DNA of 64,000 nt from Neobacillus sp. YX16 (lineage in GTDB: Bacteria > Bacillota > Bacilli > Bacillales > Cytobacillaceae): the NCBI RefSeq assembly GCF_030123505.1, contig NZ_CP126115.1, forward strand, positions 4,664,001 to 4,728,000. The letters are read 5' to 3'. The notes below the pieces were generated by a model. It worked only from the letters and a program-made list of their open reading frames with translations, made no database searches and was not told the DNA's origin. Made by a program: the position numbers and the translations under genes. This document shows positions 48,702-58,585 of this stretch, piece after piece. How positions within the stretch are numbered: the stretch's first letter is position 1; the number at the start of each line of letters is the position of its first letter.

Positions 48702-49554
48702 AGTTTAATTCAACCATTTTAGATGGGTAGCTTCCTAGTAATGTAACCCCGCAGCCTAGTGCTTCAAGCTCTGCCATTGCGCCTGGTATCAATACCTCGT
48801 CCAGCTTCATTTCCAAATCAATAATGAAAAAATAATTACCTATTCCAGTTTTCATCGGTCTTGATTCAATCTTAGACAGGTTTATTTTTCTCCAAGCAAA
48901 AGCAGATAGAACCATATGCAGCGTTCCGGCTTTATCGGTTGGAAGTGTGACCATCAGGGTTGTTTTGTAATGGGATGAACCGCTAAGCTCCTCAAAATCC
49001 AGCCCCTTTTCTGATAAAACGAAAAAGCGGGTATGGTTATGATCAAAGTCATGAATATTACGTTGTACAATCGACAATCCATATTCTTCTGCAGCCAATT
49101 CATTTGCTATGGCGGCAACATTCAATTCAGGGTGGTCCATCACCATTTTCGCTGCAGCAGCCGTGGAACTGATGCTCTCATGAGGAGTGCCGTGAAACTG
49201 AGTATGTAAAAATTTATGGCATTGGGCAATCGCATGTGAGTGACTGTACACCTTCTGAACATTCTGCCAATTTTCTCGATTATCAGGGTGCACCATTAAA
49301 TGTTGCTTGATCGGAATGGTAATTTCTCCAACAATCGGCAATTGAACCACATGGGTTAAGTAATCTATTGTTATATTTACTGTTCCTTCGAGGGTATTTT
49401 CAATTGGAACAACCGCAAGGTCTACTTTTTCACTGACAACTGCATCCATGGATTCAGGAATCGTTCGATACGGTTCAAGTTCAAATCCACGAAAAACCTT
49501 CTTCACTGCTAATTCAGTGAAAGTTGCCTTTGGTCCTAAAAAACCAATTTTCAT
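48700..49554 (-). CDS. pheA: Prephenate dehydratase PheA
   Basis: PheA converts prephenate to phenylpyruvate in phenylalanine synthesis. The PDT domain covers about 1-180, starting MKIGFLGPKATFTELA, with the catalytic TRF motif in HNHTRFFVL and the Thr-rich SSTAAAAK. A C-terminal ACT domain (about 200-275) has KIESRPMKTGIGNYFFIIDLE, the ESRP phenylalanine feedback motif. The 284-residue length is that of a monofunctional enzyme. It lies 46 bases after pheB. Confidence 0.97.
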   Translation of the reverse strand: MKIGFLGPKATFTELAVKKVFRGFELEPYRTIPESMDAVVSEKVDLAVVPIENTLEGTVNITIDYLTHVVQLPIVGEITIPIKQHLMVHPDNRENWQNVQKVYSHSHAIAQCHKFLHTQFHGTPHESISSTAAAAKMVMDHPELNVAAIANELAAEEYGLSIVQRNIHDFDHNHTRFFVLSEKGLDFEELSGSSHYKTTLMVTLPTDKAGTLHMVLSAFAWRKINLSKIESRPMKTGIGNYFFIIDLEMKLDEVLIPGAMAELEALGCGVTLLGSYPSKMVELN

Positions 49555-49600
49555 GATTTCTCACACTCCCTAACAAAAATCTCTCTTGAGCTGCTATTCT

Positions 49601-50056
49601 TTATGCACCTGTTCCAAGCACTTCTACTTTTTCTACAAATTCAAGCTTGCGTAATTCCGAGAGCAGCTCATCTATATCCGTAGAAATATCGGTGGTGTTT
49701 AGCGAAAGTGTAACATTTGCTCTTCCTTGCAGCGGTATAGTTTGATGGATCGTCAACACATTGCAGCCAGAAGAAGCAACTACACCCAGCAGCTTAGACA
49801 ATGTTCCTGAACGATCTTCGAGATGGAAAAACAGTGTTACTAATCGTTCCTTTACCACTGTTGAAAAAGGAAATACAGTATCCCTGTATTTGTAATAGGC
49901 ACTTCTGCTTAAGTCCACCTGTTGAACCGCATCCCAAATAGACTCTGCCTTGCCCCTCTCCAGCATTTCTTTTACATCAAGTGTTTTCTTCATGGCTTCA
50001 GGCAAGACGTCTTCTCTTATTAAATAAAATTTCTTATCAAATTTTTCATTTTTCAT
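49601..50056 (-). CDS. pheB: ACT-domain protein PheB
   Basis: A 151-residue protein with an N-terminal extension (about 1-70, [32 protein letters not shown]) and a C-terminal ACT domain (from about 72: [26 protein letters not shown]). It is encoded between pheA and obg, as in B. subtilis, where it was once named a chorismate mutase (PheB), which it is not. A regulatory role with PheA is likely but not proven. Confidence 0.9.
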   Translation of the reverse strand: MKNEKFDKKFYLIREDVLPEAMKKTLDVKEMLERGKAESIWDAVQQVDLSRSAYYKYRDTVFPFSTVVKERLVTLFFHLEDRSGTLSKLLGVVASSGCNVLTIHQTIPLQGRANVTLSLNTTDISTDIDELLSELRKLEFVEKVEVLGTGA

Positions 50057-50080
50057 CTCTATACCCCACCTGATCCAAAA

Positions 50081-50117
50081 GCCTAAGCGCCCATTTGAGA
50101 CGTACCTGGGCGCTTCA
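50081..50117 (-). terminator. Hairpin between obg and pheB
   Basis: AAGCGCCC and GGGCGCTT form an 8-bp GC-rich stem; on the minus strand TAGGCTTTTGG follows, only a partial U-tract. It may weaken readthrough from obg. Confidence 0.5.
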
Positions 50118-50146
50118 GCTAGAATTCCCCAAATTCCTTTTATTCC

Positions 50147-51436
50147 CTATTCAACAAATTCAAATTCGAATTCTAATAATTTAACAGTATCCCCATCTTT
50201 TGCACCTTTTTTCCTTAAGGCCTCGTCTACCCCTAGACCACGAAGCTGTCTTGAAAAACGGCGAACAGATTCTTCTGTTTGGAAATTGGTCATCTTAAAC
50301 AGTTTTTCAACTTTTTCACCTGAAATTACAAACGCTCCATCTGGTTCTCTTGTAATATAGAAGGCCTCAGGATCTGCCTCATGCTTGTAAAGAACTCGAT
50401 TAACACCTGTATCTTCTTCTTCATGATCAAGAGGAAATTCTGGAGTTTGCTCGATTTTGTCTGCAATTGCAAATAATAGCTCTCTCAAGCCTTTTCTTGA
50501 AAGCGCAGAGATCGGGAAGATCGGGAAATCCTCTTCAAGCTGCTCTTTAAACTTTTTCAGATTCTCTTCCGCATCCGGCATGTCCATTTTATTGGCAACA
50601 ATAATTTGTGGACGCTCGGTTAAGCGGAGATTATATTCTTCTAACTCTTTATTGATGGTTAGATAATCCTCATAAGGATCGCGGCCTTCTATTGCAGCCA
50701 TATCAATGACATGAACGATTACTCGTGTCCGTTCTATATGCCTTAAGAATTGATGGCCAAGTCCAACACCTTCACTTGCACCTTCAATCAGCCCTGGAAG
50801 GTCTGCCATTACAAAACTTCTGTTATCTTCTGTTTCAACCATTCCTAGGTTTGGAACAATCGTAGTGAAATGATACTCAGCGATTTTTGGCTTTGCTGAA
50901 GAAACGACTGATAATAAAGTTGATTTTCCAACACTAGGGAATCCAACAAGTCCAACGTCAGCAAGCAGCTTTAATTCCAGAATAACATCTCGTTCTTGGC
51001 CTGGTTCGCCATTTTCAGCAAGCTCTGGCGCAGGATTTGAAGGTGTCGCGAAACGGGAATTTCCTCTTCCACCTCGTCCACCTTTAGCAATAACGGCACG
51101 TTGACCATTCTCAACAAGATCGGCAATGACCTCTTTTGTTTCTGCATCCATAACGACTGTGCCTGGTGGTACCTTAACAATCATATCCTTCGCATTTTTA
51201 CCGTGCTGATTTTTGGACATGCCATGCTCACCACGCGGGGCTTTCCAATGGCGTTGATAACGGAAATCCATTAACGTACGCAAACCCTCATTTACTTCAA
51301 AAACAACATTGGCACCTTTACCACCGTCTCCGCCAGCAGGTCCGCCCATTGGTACATATTTTTCACGGCGAAACGCGACCATTCCATTACCGCCGTCTCC
51401 ACCTTTTACGTATATCTTCGTTTGATCGACAAACAT
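50147..51436 (-). CDS. obg: GTPase Obg (CgtA)
   Basis: Obg is an essential ribosome-associated GTPase tied to stress and sporulation. The Gly-rich Obg fold covers about 1-158 ([30 protein letters not shown]). The GTPase domain has G1 [12 protein letters not shown]3 [10 protein letters not shown]4 NKMD and a G5-like SALS. A C-terminal OCT domain (about 345-429) is present. Length 429 residues is typical of Bacillus. It lies 44 bases downstream of spo0B, as in B. subtilis. Confidence 0.97.
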   Translation of the reverse strand: MFVDQTKIYVKGGDGGNGMVAFRREKYVPMGGPAGGDGGKGANVVFEVNEGLRTLMDFRYQRHWKAPRGEHGMSKNQHGKNAKDMIVKVPPGTVVMDAETKEVIADLVENGQRAVIAKGGRGGRGNSRFATPSNPAPELAENGEPGQERDVILELKLLADVGLVGFPSVGKSTLLSVVSSAKPKIAEYHFTTIVPNLGMVETEDNRSFVMADLPGLIEGASEGVGLGHQFLRHIERTRVIVHVIDMAAIEGRDPYEDYLTINKELEEYNLRLTERPQIIVANKMDMPDAEENLKKFKEQLEEDFPIFPISALSRKGLRELLFAIADKIEQTPEFPLDHEEEDTGVNRVLYKHEADPEAFYITREPDGAFVISGEKVEKLFKMTNFQTEESVRRFSRQLRGLGVDEALRKKGAKDGDTVKLLEFEFEFVE

Positions 51437-51479
51437 GTGAATCCTCCTGATTTGACTGATAAACGAATGGAATACAAGC

Positions 51480-52010
51480 TTATACCATCGACATAAAGAC
51501 TTCTAAACCCAATTCGTTTTCTGAGAATTCCTTAACTACACACTGTATTTCAGAGGAGTTCAGGAATTGTTCAATCAGTTCTTTTTTTATTATTATTCCG
51601 CTAAAATCAAAAAAGAAACGAACTCCTTCTGATTGCGGTTGAATTGTTATTGATAAATGATTTTCCTGAAATGCCTCAATCGCTTGATCTAAGCAAATAA
51701 AGAAGGACTTTGTCCAATTTGACAGAATTTCATCATTTGTTTTCACAGCTTGAAAGTCAGTAAGGACCTCATATTCTAGCTGAAACAAATGATTTTCCCA
51801 ATTTGATTTTAAGAGCAAGGAAGAAAACCTTGGCAAGTGAAAATTAGAGAGGTTTGACTCATGCTGTGCCTCAATTACAATTTCATTTATATATGCTTTT
51901 GCCCGGTCAATTCTATTTAAATCCAAGTTGCCTTTGATTAACTGCAGCCTATTCAGCCAATCATGCCGTGAGTGCCGCAGCACTTCAACGATATCCCATT
52001 CTTTGTCCAT
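51480..52010 (-). CDS. spo0B: Sporulation initiation phosphotransferase Spo0B
   Basis: Spo0B passes phosphate from Spo0F to Spo0A. The helical hairpin begins with [19 protein letters not shown], with His16 as the expected phospho-acceptor. The C-terminal part resembles a degenerate HATPase domain without ATP motifs, and has many aromatic residues ([16 protein letters not shown]). The 176-residue length matches the family. It is encoded between rpmA and obg. Sequence similarity is low across Bacillus, as is normal. Confidence 0.9.
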   Translation of the reverse strand: MDKEWDIVEVLRHSRHDWLNRLQLIKGNLDLNRIDRAKAYINEIVIEAQHESNLSNFHLPRFSSLLLKSNWENHLFQLEYEVLTDFQAVKTNDEILSNWTKSFFICLDQAIEAFQENHLSITIQPQSEGVRFFFDFSGIIIKKELIEQFLNSSEIQCVVKEFSENELGLEVFMSMV

Positions 52011-52184
52011 AATCGCACTCCTAGCTAGGGTCTCGTAAAACTATTTGATGTTAGTATATCAAAAAAGTTCACATGAGTAAGCAATTTTGCGTGAATGTTT
52101 TCCAATTGAGGTATTATGAGGCTTTTCCTTGGAGGTCAAATTAGAGTTTATTATTGGATATTTTTTCCTATATAGTTAAAAAAG

Positions 52185-52213
52185 AAAACTCTAACCAATC
52201 AGGTTAGAGTTTT
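52185..52213 (-). terminator. Terminator after rpmA
   Basis: AAAACTCTAACC pairs perfectly with GGTTAGAGTTTT around AATCA, followed by CTTTTTT on the minus strand. Confidence 0.92.
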
Positions 52214-52223
52214 CGCTGAAAGC

Positions 52224-52517
<294 letters not shown>

Positions 52518-52529
52518 TTATTCCACCTC

Positions 52530-52859
52530 CTACTTTTTGAAGGTAATTTTTATGTGCTTCCCGTACTCTTCTTCAATCGTCCGTAGTGAAACGATCATAC
52601 CTTCTAGAAGGAGTTGTACTTTCTCATTTATGTCTTCCGTAAGTTTTTCTGGAACAACACAGCGGAGAAAGCCATCTCCATGCTCAATCTCTGGAGTGAC
52701 ACCAGTTAAGGCGTGCACCGCATTGATTGCGCCGACGGATACTGCGGATGCGCCTGCACAGACGATATCCTTTCCCCGGTCAGCGAAAAATGCATGACCA
52801 CTTATCTCAAATGATTGAATCGATTCGGATTCAGTACGATTAATTGTAATAGATATCAT
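52530..52859 (-). CDS. prp: Ribosomal-processing cysteine protease Prp (YsxB)
   Basis: Prp cuts the N-terminal extension from L27. His22 and Cys34 (GHAFFADRGKDIVCAGASA) form the catalytic dyad. The 109-residue length and position between rplU and rpmA are those of the family. It lies 15 bases after rplU. There is no signal peptide, so it acts in the cytoplasm. Confidence 0.96.
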   Translation of the reverse strand: MISITINRTESESIQSFEISGHAFFADRGKDIVCAGASAVSVGAINAVHALTGVTPEIEHGDGFLRCVVPEKLTEDINEKVQLLLEGMIVSLRTIEEEYGKHIKITFKK

Positions 52860-52874
52860 CTATTGACCAACACC

Positions 52875-53183
52875 TTACGCGTTGATTGCTTCAATCACAA
52901 CTTTAGTGTATGGCTGACGATGACCTTGCTTTTTACGGTTGTTTTTCTTCGCTTTGTATTTGAAAACGATGATTTTCTTAGCGCGACCTTGTTTTTCAAC
53001 TTTAGCTGTAACAGTAGCACCTGCCACTAATGGGCTTCCTACTTTTACATTTTCACCGCCAACAAAAAGAACCTTATCAAATGTAACTGTTGATCCTGCT
53101 TCAGCGTTAAGCTTTTCAATGTAGATAGCTTGACCAGCTTCAACTTTGATTTGCTTACCACCTGTTTCGATAATTGCGTACAT
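52875..53183 (-). CDS. rplU: 50S ribosomal protein L21
   Basis: The protein begins [18 protein letters not shown] and ends [20 protein letters not shown], both L21 signatures. It is 102 residues long. It binds 23S rRNA domain near L20. It opens the rplU-prp-rpmA operon under an L21 leader. The ATG follows AAGGAGGTGCAGTT. Confidence 0.98.
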   Translation of the reverse strand: MYAIIETGGKQIKVEAGQAIYIEKLNAEAGSTVTFDKVLFVGGENVKVGSPLVAGATVTAKVEKQGRAKKIIVFKYKAKKNNRKKQGHRQPYTKVVIEAINA

Positions 53184-53194
53184 AACTGCACCTC

Positions 53195-53293
53195 CTTATA
53201 AACTCAGACTCGCCATATACAGGCGCAAATGCATAAGCATCCAGCTTAATACCTGTCCTGTGCGGTTGTAGCACGGGTGCTACAAACATAACA
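53195..53293 (-). promoter_or_regulatory. L21 ribosomal-protein leader RNA
   Basis: The minus-strand leader folds into a TTTGTAGCACC/GGTGCTACAA-like hairpin (TGTAGCACCCGTGCTACA). A second hairpin is GCGCCTGTATATGGCG. AGGACAGGTATTAAGCTGGATGCTTATGCA lies between, seen at 53221-53270. This is the autoregulatory L21 leader known from Bacilli. It directly precedes rplU. Confidence 0.75.
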
Positions 53294-53299
53294 TTGAAA

Positions 53300-53329
53300 A
53301 TTTTATCATGATATAGGCGTTAGTGTCAA
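53300..53329 (-). promoter_or_regulatory. Sigma-A promoter of rplU
   Basis: TTGACA (53324-53329) and TAAAAT (53300-53305) are separated by 18 bases on the minus strand. The -35 touches the rng stop. Confidence 0.8.
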
Positions 53330-54786
53330 TAGGGTTCGCCAGCTTTTTGTGCTATCTCGGCATGATTCCCAAATTGTTTTACTACATAGTAATGAGAGAC
53401 AGATGACTGGATTAAAAAATACACTTTGAATTTCAGCCATACTTCTAACATATCAAGATGTGGTGCAAGTTCATCTTTTACAGCTTGTGTTGTTTCAACT
53501 AATACCGCTTCAGCATCTGAATTGCGGTTTTCTAATAACTCACGTTCTAGGCGGAATGCTATCGTCTCTGCACTTAAGATTCTTCCTGTCCCAACGCAAA
53601 CAGGACATTTTTCCTGAAGGGCTTCTGAAAGTGAGACCTTAGTTTTCTTCCTGGTCAGCTGCAGGATTCCAAGCGTTGTAAAACCAATTATCTTAGTCCT
53701 AGTACTGTCCTTCTGAAATTCTTTCTCTATCGTTTCTTGGATGTAACGTTTTTCTTTTTCATTTTGCATATTAATAAAGTCTATCAGGACAATCCCGCCG
53801 ATATCGCGTAGCTTTAGCTGGCGGGCAATTTCGATGGCCGCAAGTGTATTTGTTTTTACCACAGTATCCTGATAATCGTTTTTACCGGAAAACTTCCCCG
53901 TATTGACGTCAATAATCGTTAAGGCTTCCGTCTCGTCAAAAATTAAATAGGCTCCATTGTCGAGCCAGACAATTCTCTTAAGTGCTTTGTCAATTTCATG
54001 CTCAATTCGATGGTGTGCGAATATATTTTCTTTTCCATTATAATAGGTAATTCTTAGATTAGGATTTCTTGATTGTATTAATTTTTTTAAGGAAAGATCA
54101 TCAATAATTACTTCACCAGATGCCATCCCAGTAATCGAATCAAGAACTAGTTGTGTAAAGGTATCTTTTTGAAATAGTACCCCAGGCTTTTTAAGAGATG
54201 CAGCTTTTTCCAATAGTTCTGTATACTGTCTTCGTAAGCTGTTTAGTTCATTCTCCATTTGCTCTTGGGTTGCGGAAGTACTGGTTGTTCGAAAAATTAG
54301 TCCTTCATCTTCCCTCTTTAATTTCATGCCAACACTACGGAGATTTTCCTTTTCATCTACAATTTTTTTAGAAACTGCCACATAGCGTCCTTGTGGCATA
54401 TAAATAAGGTTGTCTCCAGTTAGCTCAATAATCCCTGTGACTCTTGCCCCTTTAACTCCAGTCGCATCCTTATCCACTTGCACTATTAACTTTTCTCCCT
54501 GATGCACAAAGGATGATACACTTTTCTTCTCTTTATCGATACTGCGTTCAGGGGATAATACAAATGAAGCAAGTACATCGCGATGCAAATAGGCATTTTT
54601 CTCCTCGCCAATATCGATAAATGCCGCGTTCATACCCTTCAGAACCTTGGTTACGGTCCCATAATAAATATTACCGACCAAAGATCGCTGCTCTGGTCGG
54701 TCAAAAATAATCTCTTCAACTGTATTATCATGAACAAAAGCAAATCTCTTTTCTCTCGACACTGCATTTACAATTAACTTTTCCAA
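53326..54786 (-). CDS. rng: Ribonuclease E/G family protein
   Basis: A single-strand endoribonuclease of RNase G type, 486 residues. An S1 domain lies at about 35-120. The catalytic region has FDETEALTIIDVNTGKFSG and GGIVLIDFINM (the metal Asps), with the Zn-link motif CPVCVGTG at about 395. The start is a TTG at 54786 after GAGGAT; no ATG fits. B. subtilis has no RNase E/G, but related bacilli carry this gene at the same position. It lies 45 bases downstream of spoIVFB. Confidence 0.93.
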   Translation of the reverse strand: MEKLIVNAVSREKRFAFVHDNTVEEIIFDRPEQRSLVGNIYYGTVTKVLKGMNAAFIDIGEEKNAYLHRDVLASFVLSPERSIDKEKKSVSSFVHQGEKLIVQVDKDATGVKGARVTGIIELTGDNLIYMPQGRYVAVSKKIVDEKENLRSVGMKLKREDEGLIFRTTSTSATQEQMENELNSLRRQYTELLEKAASLKKPGVLFQKDTFTQLVLDSITGMASGEVIIDDLSLKKLIQSRNPNLRITYYNGKENIFAHHRIEHEIDKALKRIVWLDNGAYLIFDETEALTIIDVNTGKFSGKNDYQDTVVKTNTLAAIEIARQLKLRDIGGIVLIDFINMQNEKEKRYIQETIEKEFQKDSTRTKIIGFTTLGILQLTRKKTKVSLSEALQEKCPVCVGTGRILSAETIAFRLERELLENRNSDAEAVLVETTQAVKDELAPHLDMLEVWLKFKVYFLIQSSVSHYYVVKQFGNHAEIAQKAGEPY

Positions 54787-54831
54787 ACCAACATCCTCAC
54801 TTTTCTTGCTAATTGACTCTATTATACCTAA

Positions 54832-55698
54832 TTAGTAAGAAAAGAGAAGGTCACTAATTTTATCAGTTAACCGTTTTTCAGTAAAATAGGCATGTAGTAG
54901 TTCATTTTCGTCTAACATCCCTTTTTCTTTACCATCACTCTCGATGATAATCGGGTGCTTGCAGCCTCGTTGAAATTTTTCCAAAACATCTATTAGCAAG
55001 TCTTGCTCATCGGCCTGAATTGGTTTCAGAGCTTGGAGATCACTCTTTTTCCCATAGTAACGCTCGAGTAAAAACCTCATAAAAATATATCGGCGCTGTT
55101 TCCACTCATGGTATAGAGAAAACAGTAAAAATCCTACGATTATCCAGACATTTATTTGCTTCGGAGCGGCTAGGAGTGTCACCACCGAAAAGATTCCAAC
55201 GCTAAAAAAAGAAATAATTAGTGTTAACCGGTGTGCTATGGGAAACGATTTTTTCAAGGAAAGAAGCATAAAAATAAGCTTTCCGCCATCTAGCGGCCAG
55301 ACTGGAAACATATTGAAGATAAAGATCATAATGTTGTAGTTGATAAATAATTGAAACAAATCCCCAGACATTAAATCAAAGGAAAATAGTGCGTAAGCTA
55401 CTGCTACCATCCAGATGTGCTGAATAGGACCTGCAAGCACGACTATAGCCTCTTCCTTTAATGGCCGATTACCGTGCTCCTCCATTTCAGCGACCCCTCC
55501 AAAGGGGAGGAGGGTGATTTTTTTAATTCTCCAAGAAAAAAAAGAAGCCGCAGCAGCATGCCCCATTTCGTGAACAAAAATGATGGCGATTAACAGGCAG
55601 AGCTCGAGGAAATGTGCTGTGGCAATTGATATCGCGATGACAATCCATAACAAGGGATGGATATATACATGTTGTAATAAATAGATGACTCTATTCAA
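54832..55698 (-). CDS. spoIVFB: Stage IV sporulation metalloprotease SpoIVFB
   Basis: SpoIVFB is the intramembrane site-2-type protease that activates pro-sigma-K. The zinc motif is FVHEMGHAAAA with His43, Glu44 and His47. The third ligand is Asp138 in VWPLDGG. About six membrane segments precede a C-terminal CBS-like domain (about 225-288). The 288-residue length is normal. It overlaps spoIVFA by 8 bases, so synthesis is coupled to its inhibitor. Confidence 0.95.
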   Translation of the reverse strand: MNRVIYLLQHVYIHPLLWIVIAISIATAHFLELCLLIAIIFVHEMGHAAAASFFSWRIKKITLLPFGGVAEMEEHGNRPLKEEAIVVLAGPIQHIWMVAVAYALFSFDLMSGDLFQLFINYNIMIFIFNMFPVWPLDGGKLIFMLLSLKKSFPIAHRLTLIISFFSVGIFSVVTLLAAPKQINVWIIVGFLLFSLYHEWKQRRYIFMRFLLERYYGKKSDLQALKPIQADEQDLLIDVLEKFQRGCKHPIIIESDGKEKGMLDENELLHAYFTEKRLTDKISDLLFSY

Positions 55699-56479
55699 AG
55701 CGTATCACCTGTATCGGGTCGATAAAATCATCGCCTTTTTTTATAGAAAAATAATACCTTCCCTTCGTTTTGTCTTCACCCGTAGATTCTGAGGCTGTTC
55801 CCACGACAGTTTCTGTTTCAATAAACTCGTATAAACTAACCTTAATGTCATCGAGATTACCATAGGTGGACTGCGTTTGGTCTGCATGCTGGATAATGAC
55901 CGTTTTACCCGTATCTTCCTTCACACCCGCAAACATGACATTTCCCTCTTTCATCGCTTCAACGGTAGCGCCTTTTGTTGTTTCAATCATAATACCCTGT
56001 CCATTTTTCTCGAAATTTTCAAGGACTTTCCCTGAGAATACAGGTATATCTTGATCTTTCTCAACTACGTTTTTCCCCTCTTCTTTTCCTTCCTCCGAGA
56101 AAGGCAGCAGTGCTAATGGTTTTCCGAATTGATCTTCGTACCATTTTGATACTGTGGCAAATTTAAAATCCTGCTCCATTGTCTTCATCACAAAATCCTT
56201 CGCAGGAGCAAAGGTTGCTGTGTTTTCTCGAAACATTATGGCAATCACGAGAAATAAAACAGCGGAAGCCAAGATCTTAAAGATGAAAACTTCCTTTTTA
56301 AATAAAGGATGTATGGCATCATCCTTACCTGGGTCATAGGAGGAAAAATTGTTAAATCCATATTTTTCATCGTCCCCCGGCCAACTTATTTCTCTTTCAG
56401 GACCTTTTCCTGATGAACCACCATTTTCTCTTTTTCGCTTTGCGATTCGTCGTCGTATTTCTTCAGGAGTAGACCGCAT
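55691..56479 (-). CDS. spoIVFA: Stage IV sporulation protein SpoIVFA
   Basis: SpoIVFA holds SpoIVFB and BofA together in the outer forespore membrane. The N-terminal part is cytoplasmic and basic (RRRIAKRKREN). A membrane segment lies at about 70-90. A M23/LytM-like domain follows (about 145-262, VIIQHADQTQSTYGNLDDIKVSLYEF, ending IDPIQVIRFE). The metal ligands are mostly missing, as in the family. I chose the ATG at 56479; one at 56482 directly before it is also possible, after GGTGGG. The TTG at 56491 is not supported. Confidence 0.92.
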   Translation of the reverse strand: MRSTPEEIRRRIAKRKRENGGSSGKGPEREISWPGDDEKYGFNNFSSYDPGKDDAIHPLFKKEVFIFKILASAVLFLVIAIMFRENTATFAPAKDFVMKTMEQDFKFATVSKWYEDQFGKPLALLPFSEEGKEEGKNVVEKDQDIPVFSGKVLENFEKNGQGIMIETTKGATVEAMKEGNVMFAGVKEDTGKTVIIQHADQTQSTYGNLDDIKVSLYEFIETETVVGTASESTGEDKTKGRYYFSIKKGDDFIDPIQVIRFE

Positions 56480-56654
56480 CATACCCACCAACCTTTAGAC
56501 AGCTTTTTGTACAATTCTATGTGGTTGTCCTACAGAGTATGACTTTTGGGGAAACTTTTAAAAGATTTTGGCTTTATAGATTTGTGGATAAGCCACACAC
56601 TTTAATTGCTTATCCATATAATGGCTGTAAGTTAATAAATAGAGGTGAATAATT

Positions 56655-58427
56655 TTGTCAACCAGTGACAAACATGAGACTTTTCGTGGTGATGTTTACG
56701 ATCTAATTGAGTTACAGCAATTATTAATGGGACCTCACAAAATAATTTTTGAGGGGAAAAGTCCATACCAGGACGTGCTCTTGATAGAAACGAAAAATAT
56801 ACGTTTATACTGGAATGAGGAATTGGTTTGGAATAGCTTGGATGAACGGATTTATCATGAAGCTCTTGTGCATCCGGCCATGTTATTGTCAGACAAACAC
56901 AAACGGGTATTAATTATCGGTGATGAATGCGGAATGGCATTGCGCGAAGCCCTCAAATATCCAGAAGTCAGCCACGTTAGTTTAGTACCCCTATCAGGCG
57001 AAACCCTTATAGCTGCCCAGAAAACTCATGAAATTTCTGAGATTAACGAAGGTGCTTTTTCCGATAAACGCGTTCATATCTTCCAGAACAGCATTCATGA
57101 TTTCCTCAGGACAGAAAATCACAAGTTTGATGTCATCATCGCCAACTTTCTTGAGCCGGAAACCAAGGAACTAAGCACGATGTTTACAAGAGAATTTTTC
57201 AAAAAATTGTCCAACCTTCTAACCAATGACGGAATATTGGTTACCAATTCCGCTTCACCTAAAGATACTCCATTGGTTTTCTGGAGTATCGATAAAACCA
57301 TTAATAGTGCATCCCTTCATACCCTCAACTATCATGTTATTGTCCCGTGGTTTGGAGATTGTGGATTTCATATTGCCGGAAAAAAACACTTAATATGGAA
57401 TAGCCAGAAAAAGATAGATGTCCATAACCGATCACTCCCTGAAAATCTAAAAAAATGGTTTACTTTTTCGCAGCAGGTGAAGTCGGTTAAGAATCAAGCC
57501 GTTATCAACACAGTAAATTCGATGCGCCTATATGAAATCCTAAAAAATAAAGAGCAAGACTCGGATGACATAAAAGAACTTCGACATCTGCTCTCCAATT
57601 CTCACCGTTTACTTTATGATGGAGGAAAACGAGGGGATACTGTAAAAGTTTTGGAGACATGCGATGTGCGGCTATATTTAGATAAGCAGCTTCAATTTAG
57701 TTCGTTAGATGAACAATTCTACCATGAGGCTCTTGTTCATCCAGCCCTTTCCATGGTTCAAAAAAGAGACCGAGTCCTAATTGCAGGTGGTGGGGATGGG
57801 TTTGCCATTCGTGAGGTTCTTAAATACCCTGATGTGAAGCATATAGACTTAGTCGACCTCGACCCATTGATGAATCATATAGCACGAAATATACACAAGG
57901 TATCTTCCTTAAACAAACGCGCTCTCCATGATAAGCGAGTATCCTTGCACCAAAAGGATATCCAGGTATTTCAAAAAGAACAAAAGGAACTCTTTGATGT
58001 TATCATTGTGGACTTGCCAGATCCAGGCGATAAAATGTTGAGCCGATTGTATACGGTAGAATTCTTTAGCCAATTATCCAATCTTCTAAGTGAAGACGGC
58101 ATTCTAGTCTGTCAATCTCATTCACCAGAGTATGCACCCTTCTTATACTGGAGCATCGGATTATCACTTAAAGGGACTGGGATGAATATCAGGAGTTACC
58201 ATATCGATGTTCCTTCATTCGGGGATTGGGGATTTCACCTGGCATCAAAGAAACACCTGCAAATGATGCACAAAAAGGTTTCCGTCCCATATCAAACACT
58301 TCCTGAAGACCTATCAGAGTTATTTGTCTTTCCATCTAAGTACCGATCAGTCCGGGAAAATTCACACATGAATACCTTGTCTAATCTTAAATTACATGAA
58401 ATTTATAATTATGAACTCCGATGGTGA
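56655..58427 (+). CDS. Duplicated spermidine-synthase-like (aminopropyltransferase-fold) protein
   Basis: Two tandem aminopropyltransferase-like halves make up 590 residues. The C-terminal half (about 305-590) keeps LDEQFYHEALVHPAL, the cofactor loop GGGDG at 378-382, acidic VDLDP at about 400, and VDLPDPGDKML. The N-terminal half has YHEALVHPAM but IIGDECGMAL, SLVPLSGE and ANFLEPE in those places, so it has lost GxGxG, the ribose-binding Asp, and the DxxDP motif. It may be a pseudo-domain or regulatory half. No signal or membrane segment. The start is a TTG at 56655 after GAGGTGAATAATT. It is followed by a speD-like gene. Substrate is unknown. Confidence 0.85.
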   Translation: MSTSDKHETFRGDVYDLIELQQLLMGPHKIIFEGKSPYQDVLLIETKNIRLYWNEELVWNSLDERIYHEALVHPAMLLSDKHKRVLIIGDECGMALREALKYPEVSHVSLVPLSGETLIAAQKTHEISEINEGAFSDKRVHIFQNSIHDFLRTENHKFDVIIANFLEPETKELSTMFTREFFKKLSNLLTNDGILVTNSASPKDTPLVFWSIDKTINSASLHTLNYHVIVPWFGDCGFHIAGKKHLIWNSQKKIDVHNRSLPENLKKWFTFSQQVKSVKNQAVINTVNSMRLYEILKNKEQDSDDIKELRHLLSNSHRLLYDGGKRGDTVKVLETCDVRLYLDKQLQFSSLDEQFYHEALVHPALSMVQKRDRVLIAGGGDGFAIREVLKYPDVKHIDLVDLDPLMNHIARNIHKVSSLNKRALHDKRVSLHQKDIQVFQKEQKELFDVIIVDLPDPGDKMLSRLYTVEFFSQLSNLLSEDGILVCQSHSPEYAPFLYWSIGLSLKGTGMNIRSYHIDVPSFGDWGFHLASKKHLQMMHKKVSVPYQTLPEDLSELFVFPSKYRSVRENSHMNTLSNLKLHEIYNYELRW

Positions 58428-58433
58428 TTTTCT

Positions 58434-58470
58434 AAAAGGGCTCTACTCCGTTCAAGGAGTAAAGCCCCTT
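58434..58470 (+). terminator. Hairpin after the duplicated aminopropyltransferase gene
   Basis: GGGCTCTACTCC (58438-58449) pairs with GGAGTAAAGCCC (58456-58467) with one mismatch around GTTCAA. The T-tract is weak (CTTT), so readthrough is possible. Confidence 0.65.
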
Positions 58471-58570
58471 TGGATATTATGAATATATTAATTTATAGAA
58501 AACTAGGACAACCGTACAATTTATTTTTTGTTAATCCCATACCATAATTTACAAAGGAAAACGGAGGGGA

Positions 58571-58585
58571 ATGATGCAACTTTGA
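58571..58585 (+). CDS. Possible regulatory micro-ORF (MMQL) overlapping the speD-like start
   Basis: GGAGGGG at 58563-58569 is ideally placed for ATG at 58574, giving ATG-CAA-CTT-TGA (a first ATG is at 58571). The TGA overlaps the TTG start of the next gene. It may be an upstream ORF that couples or meters translation. No protein-level evidence. Confidence 0.35.
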   Translation: MMQL

